Shown piece after piece: positions 31,411 through 39,910 of a stretch of 42,368 bases of DNA (positions within the stretch are counted from its first letter, which is position 1; every line of letters begins with the position of its first letter). The stretch comes from Verrucomicrobiaceae bacterium (lineage in GTDB: Bacteria; Verrucomicrobiota; Verrucomicrobiia; Verrucomicrobiales; Akkermansiaceae), in NCBI GenBank assembly GCA_027485615.1, contig JAIXQS010000103.1, positions 1 through 42,368 of the forward strand, in the 5' to 3' direction. A program made the position numbers and the translations under genes. Under the pieces are notes generated by a model, which had not been told where the DNA came from, did not search any database, and saw nothing but the letters and a program-made list of their open reading frames with translations.

Positions 31411-32130
31411 ATGAAAGCCGGAATCGCCGCACTGCTCACGTTCGCACTCGTCCTATGCTTTCCCGGGGAAGCGAAGGGACAGAGGAAATCCCTCCTGAAC
31501 TCGGAACCGGGCGTGATCTATCTGGCGGATATCCTGGAGGCGCCCATCAAGCTGAAGGTCATCAAGGAGGCCGCCGTTTTCTCCGACAAGGAAGGCAAGA
31601 ATCGCCTCGGCTTCCTGAAGGCGGACCAGACGGTGGAACTGGAAGGAATGACGGAAAAAGCCTACCGCGTGCGCGGCGAAGGCCGGACGAACAACGGCAT
31701 CGTCGGCTGGGTGGGGCCGCACGCGTTCTCCCACCCGCAGGCGGATTTCGTAGCGAAACTCAGGCAGCTCTACGACCGCCAGATTGCCGTGGACAAGATC
31801 ATCGAGGACAAGGGCGTAGCCATCGGCATGACGCTGGACGAGGTGGAGAAATCACGGGGCAAGCCGACGAAAACCTCCGTCCGCCGCACGGCAAAGGGCG
31901 AGGCGGGCAGCTGGGAATACATCGATTACGACGAGATCAAGCACTATGTCACGCGCATCGACCCGGACTCCGGGCAGGCTTTCCGGCAGCTTTCCCACAT
32001 TACCCGGGAGGAAACGGGCAAGACGGTGGTGGAGTTCGAGGACGGTCTGGTCACGGCGCTGCAGGAGGATGAGGACAACGGCCCGGGCAACGTCCGGATC
32101 ATCATCCCGCCCCTTGTGTTCGGCTGGTGA
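31411..32130 (+). CDS. Secreted protein with SH3-like and BamE-like parts
   Basis: A 239-residue exported protein. The signal peptide covers about residues 1-23 (ends PGEAKGQ). Residues ~50-110 resemble a bacterial SH3-like domain (KLKVIKEAAVFSDKEG, GFLKADQTVELEGM, GIVGWVGPHAF), and residues ~135-200 look like the BamE/SmpA fold (VAIGMTLDEVEKSRGKPTKT, GSWEYIDYD), a motif often placed next to lipoprotein or wall modules. Exact role unknown. It converges on the AsmA-like gene with a 5-bp gap. Assignment of both parts rests on short motifs, so it is tentative. Confidence 0.7.
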   Translation: MKAGIAALLTFALVLCFPGEAKGQRKSLLNSEPGVIYLADILEAPIKLKVIKEAAVFSDKEGKNRLGFLKADQTVELEGMTEKAYRVRGEGRTNNGIVGWVGPHAFSHPQADFVAKLRQLYDRQIAVDKIIEDKGVAIGMTLDEVEKSRGKPTKTSVRRTAKGEAGSWEYIDYDEIKHYVTRIDPDSGQAFRQLSHITREETGKTVVEFEDGLVTALQEDEDNGPGNVRIIIPPLVFGW

Positions 32131-32135
32131 GAGCC

Positions 32136-33773
32136 TCAGCGCGCGCCATTCTTGTAGATTCCATCGGATTGATCGAGGGTGAGATCGTAGATCAGTCCCT
32201 CAAGCGGAACCCTCATCAGGATCCGCCCTTTCTCATCCCTGAGAGGATACATCTCGCTGAGCTTGGGGGCCTTGTCGAAAGCTTCCTTCGGCAGGCTGCA
32301 TTCGAAATTGCCCTCATAACGCAAGGCCCGTGAGAGACGCTCCGCACTGATTGCCTCCAACCTGCGGCTCTCCATCTTGATTCCGATTTTGTCGAAAAGG
32401 GATTCGTCGCCCTGCTTTGCAAAGCCCTGTCCCTTCGCCTCCTCTGCCTCTTTGGCCGCACTCTCCAAGGTAAGCGGCATGCTGTTGTCCAATTCCTCAT
32501 CGCTGAGAATGCCCGATTCATCTTCAGCCCTGGATAGCGTATCGATGGAGGATTGGATCTCTTCAATGGTTGATGGGCGCGCAATCAGGCTGCCTTTCAT
32601 TCGAAACAATTCGCCTGCGCTCAGGTTCAAATTTGAAATCTCCAATTTCCCAGCATGGGTTTTCATGCTGAAACCGCCTTCGTTGAAGTCGATGCGCCTG
32701 TAATTGTTAAACGCATCGACCACGCTGATTGCCCGCAGGATGTGTATGCGATCCCGGATCGTGATGAAATCCTCATCCTCAAGGATCAAATCCCCCTCGA
32801 AACCGACACCTTCCGAGGAGTTGGTGGAACCGAACACATTGAACTCCGCGGATATTGAACCCTCCACGAAGTTACGGACGGCGACGGGCAACAAGGATGA
32901 CATGTCGACCTTACGCAACCTCATTTTGCCACTGATCTCAGGACGCTCCCCCGCCTTAACCTTCAACCCGTGGAACGTCACGGATCCATCGTTTTTCCTG
33001 AAAATCGCCTTCTCGATGCTTAACCCGTTTCTATCGAACTGAACGACGAGATCCTCGATCTCAAGCCGTTTAAGCCAGTTTTGTGAAAACGTGCCCCCCT
33101 TGAGCCGCAACTTCCAACCTTCGGGGAGACGGTCTGCGGTCATCGTGCTGCCTATGATCGAGCCTCGCGTGCGTTCCGAGTAGCCCCACCTGATGGACAT
33201 GTCTTTCACCACAATGGTTTGCAATTTCATGCCACCCATGTCCTGAAAATAAACATCGCCCATTGCTTCCGCGTCCTCGGGCGAGTCCGATCCTGCACGC
33301 AGGGAAAGATCGGCGCGCGATACGGTGACCACTCCGGGATCCCAGTCCTTGCGTAAGCCGCTGAAAATGCCGCGCTTGCATTTCAGGTTACGCATCTCCA
33401 GCTCCGTAAAGAAAGTGCTCTCCGTACCGGTCATTGCGAGGCGACTGATGGAAAACTGCCCGCGGTCGACGACCAACCCCTGCATTTGGAGCTCTTCGCC
33501 GCCGAGCTTCTTGAGAAATGTGGCCTGCATCTCCTGATTGTAGGAGACGGATCCGGTTTGCTTGATCAGGTAGACAACCCCAGCAACCGCTAGCAGGAGC
33601 AAAAACAAGAAGAAACGTGCCATAAGGCGCGCAACATGGAAAGCGAGCGCGCCCGTGCCGGCCCCTCCAGTAAGGGAATACCTAAGCTGGAACCAGAAAC
33701 CCTGGCCGGAAACCCACTGGCTCAGGCGATGGTGAAAGTTTTGCAATTGCTCTGACTCAGCCTGTTCGTTCAT
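32136..33773 (-). CDS. AsmA-like single-pass membrane protein
   Basis: A 545-residue protein. The start at 33773 (MNEQAESEQLQN) is preferred; the frame stays open 20 codons further. A membrane segment at about 52-70 (ARFFLFLLLLAVAGVVYLI) follows a 50-residue cytoplasmic part. The long exported part is a run of beta-strands with segments such as RGQFSISRLAMTG, LKLRLKGG-type strands, EISGKMRLRKVDMSSLLPVA and GGFSMKTHAGKLEISNLNLSAG, the pattern of AsmA/DUF748-type proteins that bridge membranes and move lipids. The family is proposed from this pattern, without a diagnostic motif. It is divergent from scpA (66 bp between starts). Confidence 0.65.
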   Translation of the reverse strand: MNEQAESEQLQNFHHRLSQWVSGQGFWFQLRYSLTGGAGTGALAFHVARLMARFFLFLLLLAVAGVVYLIKQTGSVSYNQEMQATFLKKLGGEELQMQGLVVDRGQFSISRLAMTGTESTFFTELEMRNLKCKRGIFSGLRKDWDPGVVTVSRADLSLRAGSDSPEDAEAMGDVYFQDMGGMKLQTIVVKDMSIRWGYSERTRGSIIGSTMTADRLPEGWKLRLKGGTFSQNWLKRLEIEDLVVQFDRNGLSIEKAIFRKNDGSVTFHGLKVKAGERPEISGKMRLRKVDMSSLLPVAVRNFVEGSISAEFNVFGSTNSSEGVGFEGDLILEDEDFITIRDRIHILRAISVVDAFNNYRRIDFNEGGFSMKTHAGKLEISNLNLSAGELFRMKGSLIARPSTIEEIQSSIDTLSRAEDESGILSDEELDNSMPLTLESAAKEAEEAKGQGFAKQGDESLFDKIGIKMESRRLEAISAERLSRALRYEGNFECSLPKEAFDKAPKLSEMYPLRDEKGRILMRVPLEGLIYDLTLDQSDGIYKNGAR

Positions 33774-33839
33774 GCTTCGCGGACATGAAGAGCCATTCTC
33801 CTCCGGCTTGCCAGTAGAAACTTCGCCAATCATACCACC

Positions 33840-34607
33840 TTGGAAACATCAGAATACAAAGTCCACCTCGAGATCTTCGAGGGTCCGCTCGACCTGCTCC
33901 TTTACCTGATCAAGAAGGACGAGCTCGACATCCACACGATCTCCATCGAGCGTATCACCAAGCAATACTTGGATTATATCAACACTTTCAAGCTGCTCAA
34001 CATCGACCTCGCCTCCGAGTTCATTGTGATGGCCGCGAACCTGATGTATCTCAAGTCCCGCACGCTCCTGCCACGCACCGAGCAGCCGCCCGAGGAGGAC
34101 GCGGAAGAGGACGATCCGCGCTGGGAGCTGATCCGCCAGCTCATCGAGTACAAGAAATTCAAGGACGCCGCCGGTTTCCTGTCTCTCCGTGAGCTTGAGC
34201 AGCAAGGCCGCTTCGCCCACCAGCCGGATCCCGGCAACAAGCCGCCCGAGGAACCCGCCACGCTGGCCGAGGTCTCGATCTTCGACCTAATCCGCGCTTT
34301 CCAGAACGTCCTCAAGCGCTTCGAGGAATCCCACGACTTCGGCGACATCGTCGACGACCGCTACACCGTTTCCGACAAGATCGAGTTCCTCCTCTCACGC
34401 TTCACGCCCGGCGAGGCGCTCTCCTTCGACGCCCTTTTCCAGACCGCCACCACCAAGGCCGAGGTGATCGTCACATTCCTCGCTGTGCTGGAGCTGATGA
34501 AACTGAACCAGTTCGTCGTCCGCCAGGATCACCTGCTCGGCACCATCACGGTGGAGCGCCGGACGGCCATGGAAATGGGACACGAGGAGGGCGATGACAG
34601 GAACTGA
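33840..34607 (+). CDS. scpA: Segregation and condensation protein A
   Basis: A 255-residue ScpA (kleisin). The TTG at 33840 is the only usual start codon before the conserved opening YKVHLEIFEGPLDLLLYLIK, since a stop lies upstream in frame. Other features: DIHTISIERITKQYLDYI, ASEFIVMAANLMYLKSRTLLP, an acidic linker (PPEEDAEEDDP), and the C-terminal winged-helix (SFDALFQTATTKAEVIVTFLAVLELMKLNQF). It binds Smc and ScpB to compact and separate chromosomes. No scpB is next to it. The FKBP lipoprotein gene starts 25 bp downstream. Confidence 0.94.
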   Translation: METSEYKVHLEIFEGPLDLLLYLIKKDELDIHTISIERITKQYLDYINTFKLLNIDLASEFIVMAANLMYLKSRTLLPRTEQPPEEDAEEDDPRWELIRQLIEYKKFKDAAGFLSLRELEQQGRFAHQPDPGNKPPEEPATLAEVSIFDLIRAFQNVLKRFEESHDFGDIVDDRYTVSDKIEFLLSRFTPGEALSFDALFQTATTKAEVIVTFLAVLELMKLNQFVVRQDHLLGTITVERRTAMEMGHEEGDDRN

Positions 34608-34632
34608 AACCATTCCCAACCCGCCCATCCCC

Positions 34633-35133
34633 ATGAAAAAAATCATCACCGCCTCGCTCTTCGCCCTTGCCATCCCGGCCTGCCAGGACGCAGAACCGAC
34701 GCGATCAGAAACCGGGGGGCAGCAAGTCTCCCCCAAAACCACAGACCCCACCACCTCCATGCTCGAAACACCGAAAGACGTAGCCGCCGCCCCCGCCGAT
34801 GCCGAGACGACAACATCCGGCCTCGCCTCCAAGCTCCTCGCGAAAGGCACCGGCGAGACCAAGCCCAAGGCCACCGACCTTGTCACCGTCCATTACTCCG
34901 GCTGGACTACGGACGGGAAACTCTTCGATTCCTCCGTGAAACGCGGCGAACCCACCTCCTTCCCGCTGAACGGCGTGATCGCCGGCTGGACGGAAGGCCT
35001 CCAGCTCATGGTTGTCGGCGAGAAGCGCCGCTTCTGGATCCCCGCGCAAATGGCCTACGGTGAAAACCCTCCCGCCGGCTATCCCGCCGGAACCCTCGTT
35101 TTCGACGTGGAGCTCATCAAGATCGGCCGATGA
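34633..35133 (+). CDS. FKBP-type peptidyl-prolyl isomerase, lipoprotein
   Basis: A 166-residue lipoprotein: signal MKKIITASLFALAIPAC with lipidated Cys17. A low-complexity linker to about residue 60 precedes an FKBP domain (about 75-165): LVTVHYSGWTTDGKLFDSS, FPLNGVIAGWTEGLQLM, GEKRRFWIPAQMAYGENPP and the closing TLVFDVELIKI. It would speed proline isomerisation during folding outside the inner membrane. The start at 34633 gives the lipoprotein signal. Its stop overlaps the start of the next lipoprotein gene (ATGA), so the two are translationally coupled. Confidence 0.93.
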   Translation: MKKIITASLFALAIPACQDAEPTRSETGGQQVSPKTTDPTTSMLETPKDVAAAPADAETTTSGLASKLLAKGTGETKPKATDLVTVHYSGWTTDGKLFDSSVKRGEPTSFPLNGVIAGWTEGLQLMVVGEKRRFWIPAQMAYGENPPAGYPAGTLVFDVELIKIGR

Positions 35134-35648
35134 AAAGCGTCCCGGAAAATACGGCGAAAGGCATGGCGCGGATCTTCCCGCTCGCGTGCCTGCTTGCCGT
35201 TTCCGCGCTGCTTTGCTCCTGCCCGGAGCCGCCGAAAAAACCGATCCCCCCGCTCGACCCTTCGAAAGCCGCCGAAAAGGATAAACCCGCCGAGGCTCCC
35301 GCTTTGCCCGCAGGCCCCGGCCAGGTCTCACGCATGCCGCTCGGCGATCTTTACCAGCTAACGCAGGGCAAGGCCGCCGTGATCTACGACGTCCGCCCCG
35401 CTATTTTTCACAAGATGGGGAACATCCCCGGCTCCACCAGCTGGCCTGAGGCCGCGTTTGATCGGGATCTCGCCAAACACGAGCCCCGCATCCGCGCCGC
35501 CAACACTCAAAATACGCCCGTCGTGATTTATTGCACGGATCTTGCTTGCCCAGATGCCGTAACCGTCGCCACAAAGCTGGCCGCGCGAGGCCATAACGTC
35601 TCCGTCCTCCAGGGCGGATACGAGGCATGGAAAGTCGCGGCACCCTAA
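35130..35648 (+). CDS. Rhodanese-domain lipoprotein
   Basis: A 172-residue protein with a lipoprotein signal (LACLLAVSALLCSC; Cys31 likely lipidated, Cys29 possible). After a Pro/Lys-rich linker (PPKKPIPPLDPSKAAEKDK), a rhodanese domain covers about 68-170: DVRP at 87-90, the IPGSTSWPEA entry, the active-loop cysteine C135 in VIYCTDLAC and the closing VLQGGYEAWK. Rhodanese domains shuttle persulfide sulfur or act as sensors; the loop is longer than in thiosulfate sulfurtransferases and lacks the usual glycine and arginine, so the substrate is open. It overlaps the FKBP gene by 4 bp. Confidence 0.88.
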   Translation: MKSVPENTAKGMARIFPLACLLAVSALLCSCPEPPKKPIPPLDPSKAAEKDKPAEAPALPAGPGQVSRMPLGDLYQLTQGKAAVIYDVRPAIFHKMGNIPGSTSWPEAAFDRDLAKHEPRIRAANTQNTPVVIYCTDLACPDAVTVATKLAARGHNVSVLQGGYEAWKVAAP

Positions 35649-35658
35649 CATCCCCATC

Positions 35659-35979
35659 ATGAAATCATTCCCCAACGTCACCGTCGATTCCCTCGCCAAC
35701 ATCTACTTCGATGGCCGCGTGATCTCCCACTCCGTCCATTTCCCCGACGGCACCAAGAAAACCCTCGGCATCATTTTCCCCGGCACCTACCGCTTCACCA
35801 CCGGCGCACCGGAACTGATGGAAATCATCGACGGCTCATGCGAGGTCTCCATCGACGGCTCCACCTCCACGAAATTCGTCCCTACCGACGATTCCTTCGA
35901 GGTGCCGGGCAATAGCGCGTTCACGATCAGTGTGAACTCCGGCTACTGCCAATACATCTGCTCCTTCCTGCCCGCCTGA
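35659..35979 (+). CDS. ppnP: Pyrimidine/purine nucleoside phosphorylase
   Basis: A 106-residue cupin-like protein of the PpnP (YaiE, DUF1255) family. It shows ANIYFDGRVISHSVHF, KKTLGIIFPGTYRFTTG, APELMEIIDGSCEVSIDG and FEVPGNSAFTISV, the order seen in E. coli YaiE. The family catalyses phosphorolysis of diverse nucleosides. It is 10 bp after the rhodanese gene and 20 bp before the DUF2459-like gene, so it may share their transcript although its function is unrelated. Confidence 0.92.
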   Translation: MKSFPNVTVDSLANIYFDGRVISHSVHFPDGTKKTLGIIFPGTYRFTTGAPELMEIIDGSCEVSIDGSTSTKFVPTDDSFEVPGNSAFTISVNSGYCQYICSFLPA

Positions 35980-35999
35980 TCGGGTCATACCCTCAAGCG

Positions 36000-36740
36000 A
36001 TGTCCTGTCTTCGTATCCTGTCAGCCATCGTCCCCGCGCTCCTCGCGGCATCGTGTAATTTCGTCACGCTGCCCCCCGCCCCGGAGCCGTCACCCCTCCT
36101 CATCCAGCGCAACACCGTCTCCACCTACACCCCGCAGCGCCCGCCGGAAGTGCAGGTCTGGCTCCTCGCCGACAAGCTCCACACCGGTATGGTTTTCCCC
36201 TACGGCTGGCTGCTTGAGTCCGGCTTCATCCCGCCGGAAAATTTCCCGAAATGCGAGTTCGTCACCTTCTCATGGGGCGACAGGATGGCCTACGTGAACA
36301 AGCGGTGGCTCACGCCAAACGAGGTTTTTACGGCGATTTTCTTGCCTTCCCCATCCGTGATGGAGTGCATCCCCATACAGTGGAACGTTACCGAGGTCTC
36401 GCCGAACCAGCAGATCTGGATGAAATCCATCCCCCGCGAACGCGGTCCTTACGTCGCCTCCTTCCTGAACCACTGCACGATCCCCAACGAAAAGGGCTTC
36501 CCCACATCCGTCGGCACCTCAAGCTGGGGCGGCGGCGAACTCCTCGCCTCCCCGCAATCCTACTACTTCCCCCGCATCTGCAATGTTTGGACAGGCCAGA
36601 TGCTCGAAGCCTGCGGCGCGGACATCAACCCCATCCTCTCCATCCACCGCGACACCCTCGCCTGGGAAGCGCAGCGCAACGGCTTCGCCGAAATCTGGGA
36701 CGGCTCGGGGAATGAGTTCATGAAACAGAAGAAGGACTGA
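36000..36740 (+). CDS. DUF2459-like lipoprotein
   Basis: A 246-residue protein with a lipoprotein signal (ILSAIVPALLAASC, Cys19). The body matches the DUF2459/TIGR02117 pattern: VWLLADKLHTGMVFP with a conserved His (about 67), FVTFSWGDRMAYVN, and ICNVWTGQMLEACG with a Cys-Asn-x-Trp signature, which resembles a papain-like (NlpC/P60-type) Cys/His arrangement. The function of the family is unknown. It is the last gene of the run that starts at scpA. The identification rests on recognised motifs, not on a profile search. Confidence 0.75.
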   Translation: MSCLRILSAIVPALLAASCNFVTLPPAPEPSPLLIQRNTVSTYTPQRPPEVQVWLLADKLHTGMVFPYGWLLESGFIPPENFPKCEFVTFSWGDRMAYVNKRWLTPNEVFTAIFLPSPSVMECIPIQWNVTEVSPNQQIWMKSIPRERGPYVASFLNHCTIPNEKGFPTSVGTSSWGGGELLASPQSYYFPRICNVWTGQMLEACGADINPILSIHRDTLAWEAQRNGFAEIWDGSGNEFMKQKKD

Positions 36741-36797
36741 GGGTCGGAAATGGAACATCCGGCTTGAAACCGATCATCATTCTGCGAAGCTACTTGC

Positions 36798-37091
36798 ATG
36801 ACTGAAGTTGCTCAAAAGGAAGTTAGCAGGGACGAAAATGAATTACTGACCGCAAAGCAAGCGGCCTCTGCAGCGGCTAGATACTTGGTCGATCTGATTG
36901 AATTACCCACAAAGCCGATGCTTGAGGAGATTGAGTTGTCCGACGACCGCGACAATTGGCTCTTAACATTGAGCTATCCATCACCCAACAGTCCCTATGC
37001 AGTTTTCGGCGGAAACAAGGACTTCAAAACCTTCGAGGTTGATCGCCGGACCGGGGAAGTGCTATCAATGAAAATCCGTCTTCTGAAATAA
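36798..37091 (+). CDS. Small protein of unknown function paired with a PIN-domain gene
   Basis: A 97-residue protein. An N-terminal helix rich in Ala, Glu and Lys (NELLTAKQAASAAARYLVDL) is followed by strands (EIELSDDRDNWLLTLSYPS, FKTFEVDRRTGEVLSMKIR) with a PepSY-like layout. No DNA-binding motif of known antitoxins (AbrB, RHH, HTH) is seen. It ends 1 bp before the PIN gene, and both genes are more AT-rich than their surroundings, which suggests joint transfer. It may be an antitoxin or partner of the PIN protein, but its position is the only evidence for this. Confidence 0.6.
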   Translation: MTEVAQKEVSRDENELLTAKQAASAAARYLVDLIELPTKPMLEEIELSDDRDNWLLTLSYPSPNSPYAVFGGNKDFKTFEVDRRTGEVLSMKIRLLK

Positions 37092-37092
37092 G

Positions 37093-37575
37093 GTGAATTT
37101 CCGGTTCGCTAAAAACCTGCAAGCTGGAGTCGCGCTGGATACGAATATATTTCTCCTGCTTATTGTCGGCTCCATCAATACCGATCTACTCTCCAAGAGT
37201 TCCAAGACGTGCAAGTTCGACAAAGCGGATTATGAAACACTCATACGTTTTTGCTCACCATTTTCGAGGCATGTCATCACTCCTCCGATTATTACAGAAG
37301 CCTGCAATCTTCTGGAAACGTTGAACAAACAGAACGACTCGAGAGTATTCCAGAACATCAGGCGCTACTTGGAAGAGGCCAAAGAGTCGCGCAGCGAATC
37401 ATCCTATCTTGCATGTCTTCCAGTGTTCCCAACTCTGGGATTGGCAGATGCATCCCTATACGCCCTTGCTCGACAAGATGTGCTGATTTTGACAGATGAC
37501 CTCAATCTATACGGCCACATTGTTTCTCGAAACCACGCGGCTATGAACTTTTATCATATCACTGTCACGCACTAG
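37093..37575 (+). CDS. PIN-domain protein (putative RNase)
   Basis: A 160-residue PIN-fold protein. The start is GTG at 37093, 1 bp after the preceding stop. The acidic metal-binding quartet is in order: D16 in ALDTNIFLLL, E69 in IITEACNLL, D119 in LGLADASLYAL and D135/D136 in LILTDDLNLY. These residues usually bind Mg2+ or Mn2+ in VapC-like ribonucleases. The N-terminal half carries an insertion between the first two motifs (about 25-60), unlike compact VapC toxins. With the small upstream gene it has the architecture of a toxin-antitoxin or RNA-processing pair. Lower GC than neighbours suggests acquisition. Confidence 0.8.
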   Translation: MNFRFAKNLQAGVALDTNIFLLLIVGSINTDLLSKSSKTCKFDKADYETLIRFCSPFSRHVITPPIITEACNLLETLNKQNDSRVFQNIRRYLEEAKESRSESSYLACLPVFPTLGLADASLYALARQDVLILTDDLNLYGHIVSRNHAAMNFYHITVTH

Positions 37576-37636
37576 AACTGGTGGCAGGAGTCCCCTGCAT
37601 GCTGGAGCGCGGGCGGATGCGAAGAAATCTGTCCCC

Positions 37637-38395
37637 TCAGAAATCCGTGCCTTTGTCGCCGAGGTCGAGTTCCTTGATCCAGATGTTGCGGTAGCGGACG
37701 TCGTGGCCTTCGCATTGGAGCTTGAGGCCGCCGGGGCGGTCAGTGATGCCTTTGCCGCCGTCGTTTCCTCCGTCGATGCCGGAGTTCGCGCCGCCCCAGA
37801 CCTGGTTGATGGTCACGTCCCTGTGAACCTTCTCGCCGTTGAAATAGACGGTGACGCGGGCTTTCTCGGTGAGCTTGCCATCGGTGAAACGCGCAGCGCG
37901 GAACACAATGTCGTAGGAGTTCCACTGTCCGAGGCCTTTGTAGAGCGGGTAGGGCGATTCCGTCTCGTTGATCACCGCGCCCATGCCGTGCTTGGTCTTG
38001 TCGCCGTCCTTGATCTGGATCTCGTAACGGTTCTGGAGATAGACGCCGCTGTTGCCGCCCTTGTTGTTCACGAGAAACTCGATGTGCAGCCGGAAATCGC
38101 GGTATTCCTTTTTCGTGACGATATCCGCCGCGCCGAATTGGCCTTTCGAGAGAGGATCGTCGGTCTGCATCGCGGTGCCTTCATCCACCGGATCCTCGAC
38201 GATCTTCCACTTGATCGGCATGGCGGAGGCGAAACGCGGCCCATCCCAGTATGTCCATTTCGCATCGAGCATCTCGCGCGTGCCATCGAAGATGACCTCG
38301 GCTCCCTCAACGGGCTTCGCGCCGATGCCGGTATTTTCGGCGGAGACGGTGAGGGCGGAGAACAGGAAAAGCAGGAAAAGCAGGAACGGTTTCAT
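37637..38395 (-). CDS. Secreted DUF1080 (3-keto-disaccharide hydrolase fold) protein
   Basis: A 252-residue protein with a signal peptide (FLLFLLFLFSALTVSA, cleaved near residue 19). The DUF1080 domain, a concanavalin/LamG-like beta-sandwich, includes VIFDGTREMLDAKW, EYRDFRLHIEFLVNNKGGNSGVYLQNRYEIQI, GQWNSYDIVFRAARF, VTVYFNGEKVHRDV and the closing DVRYRNIWIKEL. DUF1080 proteins are abundant in Verrucomicrobiota and Planctomycetota and some hydrolyse 3-keto-glycosides; others have no activity known. It lies 6 bp after the cobA-hemD stop on the same strand but is functionally unrelated. Confidence 0.92.
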   Translation of the reverse strand: MKPFLLFLLFLFSALTVSAENTGIGAKPVEGAEVIFDGTREMLDAKWTYWDGPRFASAMPIKWKIVEDPVDEGTAMQTDDPLSKGQFGAADIVTKKEYRDFRLHIEFLVNNKGGNSGVYLQNRYEIQIKDGDKTKHGMGAVINETESPYPLYKGLGQWNSYDIVFRAARFTDGKLTEKARVTVYFNGEKVHRDVTINQVWGGANSGIDGGNDGGKGITDRPGGLKLQCEGHDVRYRNIWIKELDLGDKGTDF

Positions 38396-38401
38396 CGCGG
38401 A

Positions 38402-39910
38402 TCACTTACGGAAGTAGTCCGTGATCGCTTTCACCAGACCCGGGATATCGTGCTGCGCGGCCTCGACGGCGGGCTTGTGTTCGAGCGACTTGAGCGTCGC
38501 GGAAGTCACCGGCCCGATGCTTGCGGCGACGCATCGATCCGGCCACGGCAGGCCGAGGGCGAAGAAATGCTCGGCTGTGGAGCTGGAGGTGAAAGTGACC
38601 ATGTCCGCGCCGTCCTCGATGAACTTCGCCTGCGCGCCGGTGTAGTCGTCCGTTTCCGGAACGGTGCGGTATGCGATACATTCATCGACGATGGCTCCGA
38701 GTTTCATCAGGCCATCGTAAATCACATCGCGCGACTCGGCGGCTTTCACCCAGAGCATGGTCTGGTTCTCGACGTTGATTTCCTTGAAGGCCTCGATCAA
38801 ACCTTCGGCGACAAACTGCTTCGGCAGCAGATCCACCCCGATCCGGTATTCGCGGATCTTTGCGGCGGTGCCGGGGCCGATCGCCGCGATCTTGGGATTT
38901 CCCAAACTACGGGCGTCCTCGTAGGTGGCGAAAAACGCATCGAAGAATTTCTCGACACCATTCGGGCTGGTGAAGACGAGCCAGTCGTATTCGTGGGCGT
39001 GGATGACACCCTCGGCGAAGCCCTCGCGATCCTCCGGCAGCTCGATGCGGATCGTCGGCAGCTCGATCACATCCGCGCCCAGGTTCTGAAGGCGCTTGCT
39101 GAGATCGCCCGCCTGCTCGCGCGTGCGGGTGACGACGATTTTCTTGCCAAACAGTGGGCGCTTTTCGAACCAATTGATCTTCGCCCGCTCGTTCACCACG
39201 TTGCCGATTACCGCGACGGCGGGTGAGGAAAAGCCTTCTTTCTCCGCGATGTCGGCGATGGTTTCCAGAGTCCCGACAATCGTCCACTGCGAGCCGGTCG
39301 TCGCCCAGCGGACGAGGGCGATGGGCGTGTCCGCCGCTGCACCGTGTTCGATGAAAGCGGTGGTGATTTCCCGGAGGCGCGCGACGCCCATCAGGAAAAC
39401 TTTCGTGCCGGGAGCCTTAGCGAGCTGGGCGTAGTCGATGGAGGAGTAGCCTTTCGTGGGATCCTCGTGGCCGGTGAAAATGGTGAGCTGGGTATTGTGG
39501 TCGCGGTGGGTGACGGGAATACCCGCGTAAGCCGGCCCGCCGATGGCGGAGCTGATGCCGGGAACGATCTCGAACGCGACGCCCGCCTCCGCAAGCTCCG
39601 CCGCTTCCTCGCCGCCACGGGCGAAAATCATCGGGTCGCCGCCCTTTAGGCGCGTCACGATCCTGCCGTTTTTCGTGTGCTCCACGATGATCTGGTTGAT
39701 CTGATCCTGCGGCACCGCGTGGTCCTTCGCGCGCTTGCCGACATAGATTTTCTCGCAGCCGGGCTTCGTCCAGCGCAACAGCTCGGGACTGCTCAGCGCG
39801 TCGTAAACGAGCACGTCGCAGGTTTCGATGCACTCCTTCGCGCGGAGGGTGACGAGACCGAGATCGCCGGGGCCGGCGCCGACGAGATAGCAGATTCCTG
39901 TGGATGTCAT
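38402..39910 (-). CDS. cobA-hemD: Uroporphyrinogen-III C-methyltransferase / uroporphyrinogen-III synthase fusion
   Basis: A 502-residue fusion. Residues 1-240 are a SAM-dependent methyltransferase (ICYLVGAGPGDLGLVTLRA at 6-24, VLVYDAL, VTRLKGGDPMIFARGGEEA at about 83-101, AGIPVTHRD), making precorrin-2 for sirohaem and cobalamin. Residues ~255-502 are uroporphyrinogen-III synthase (KIVVTRTREQAGDLSKRLQNLGA, VFTSPNGVEKFFDAF, TFTSSSTAEHFF), which cyclises hydroxymethylbilane. The start at 39910 overlaps the hemC stop (ATGA on the minus strand), so it is translationally coupled to hemC. The combination channels tetrapyrrole from hemC product to the branch enzyme. Confidence 0.94.
   Translation of the reverse strand: MTSTGICYLVGAGPGDLGLVTLRAKECIETCDVLVYDALSSPELLRWTKPGCEKIYVGKRAKDHAVPQDQINQIIVEHTKNGRIVTRLKGGDPMIFARGGEEAAELAEAGVAFEIVPGISSAIGGPAYAGIPVTHRDHNTQLTIFTGHEDPTKGYSSIDYAQLAKAPGTKVFLMGVARLREITTAFIEHGAAADTPIALVRWATTGSQWTIVGTLETIADIAEKEGFSSPAVAVIGNVVNERAKINWFEKRPLFGKKIVVTRTREQAGDLSKRLQNLGADVIELPTIRIELPEDREGFAEGVIHAHEYDWLVFTSPNGVEKFFDAFFATYEDARSLGNPKIAAIGPGTAAKIREYRIGVDLLPKQFVAEGLIEAFKEINVENQTMLWVKAAESRDVIYDGLMKLGAIVDECIAYRTVPETDDYTGAQAKFIEDGADMVTFTSSSTAEHFFALGLPWPDRCVAASIGPVTSATLKSLEHKPAVEAAQHDIPGLVKAITDYFRK

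Noticed and set aside
31326..32072. Alternative plus-strand frame over the secreted BamE-like gene
   Set aside because: Arg/Gly-rich, without signal peptide or family features; the frame at 31411 has a signal peptide and domain motifs.
37576..37636. GCAGG/CCTGC hairpin between the PIN and DUF1080 genes as terminator
   Set aside because: The stem is only five pairs and no T-run follows in either direction.
37703..39226. Long plus-strand open frame opposite DUF1080 and cobA-hemD
   Set aside because: Both minus-strand genes are clear family members; the plus frame arises from high GC codon bias.
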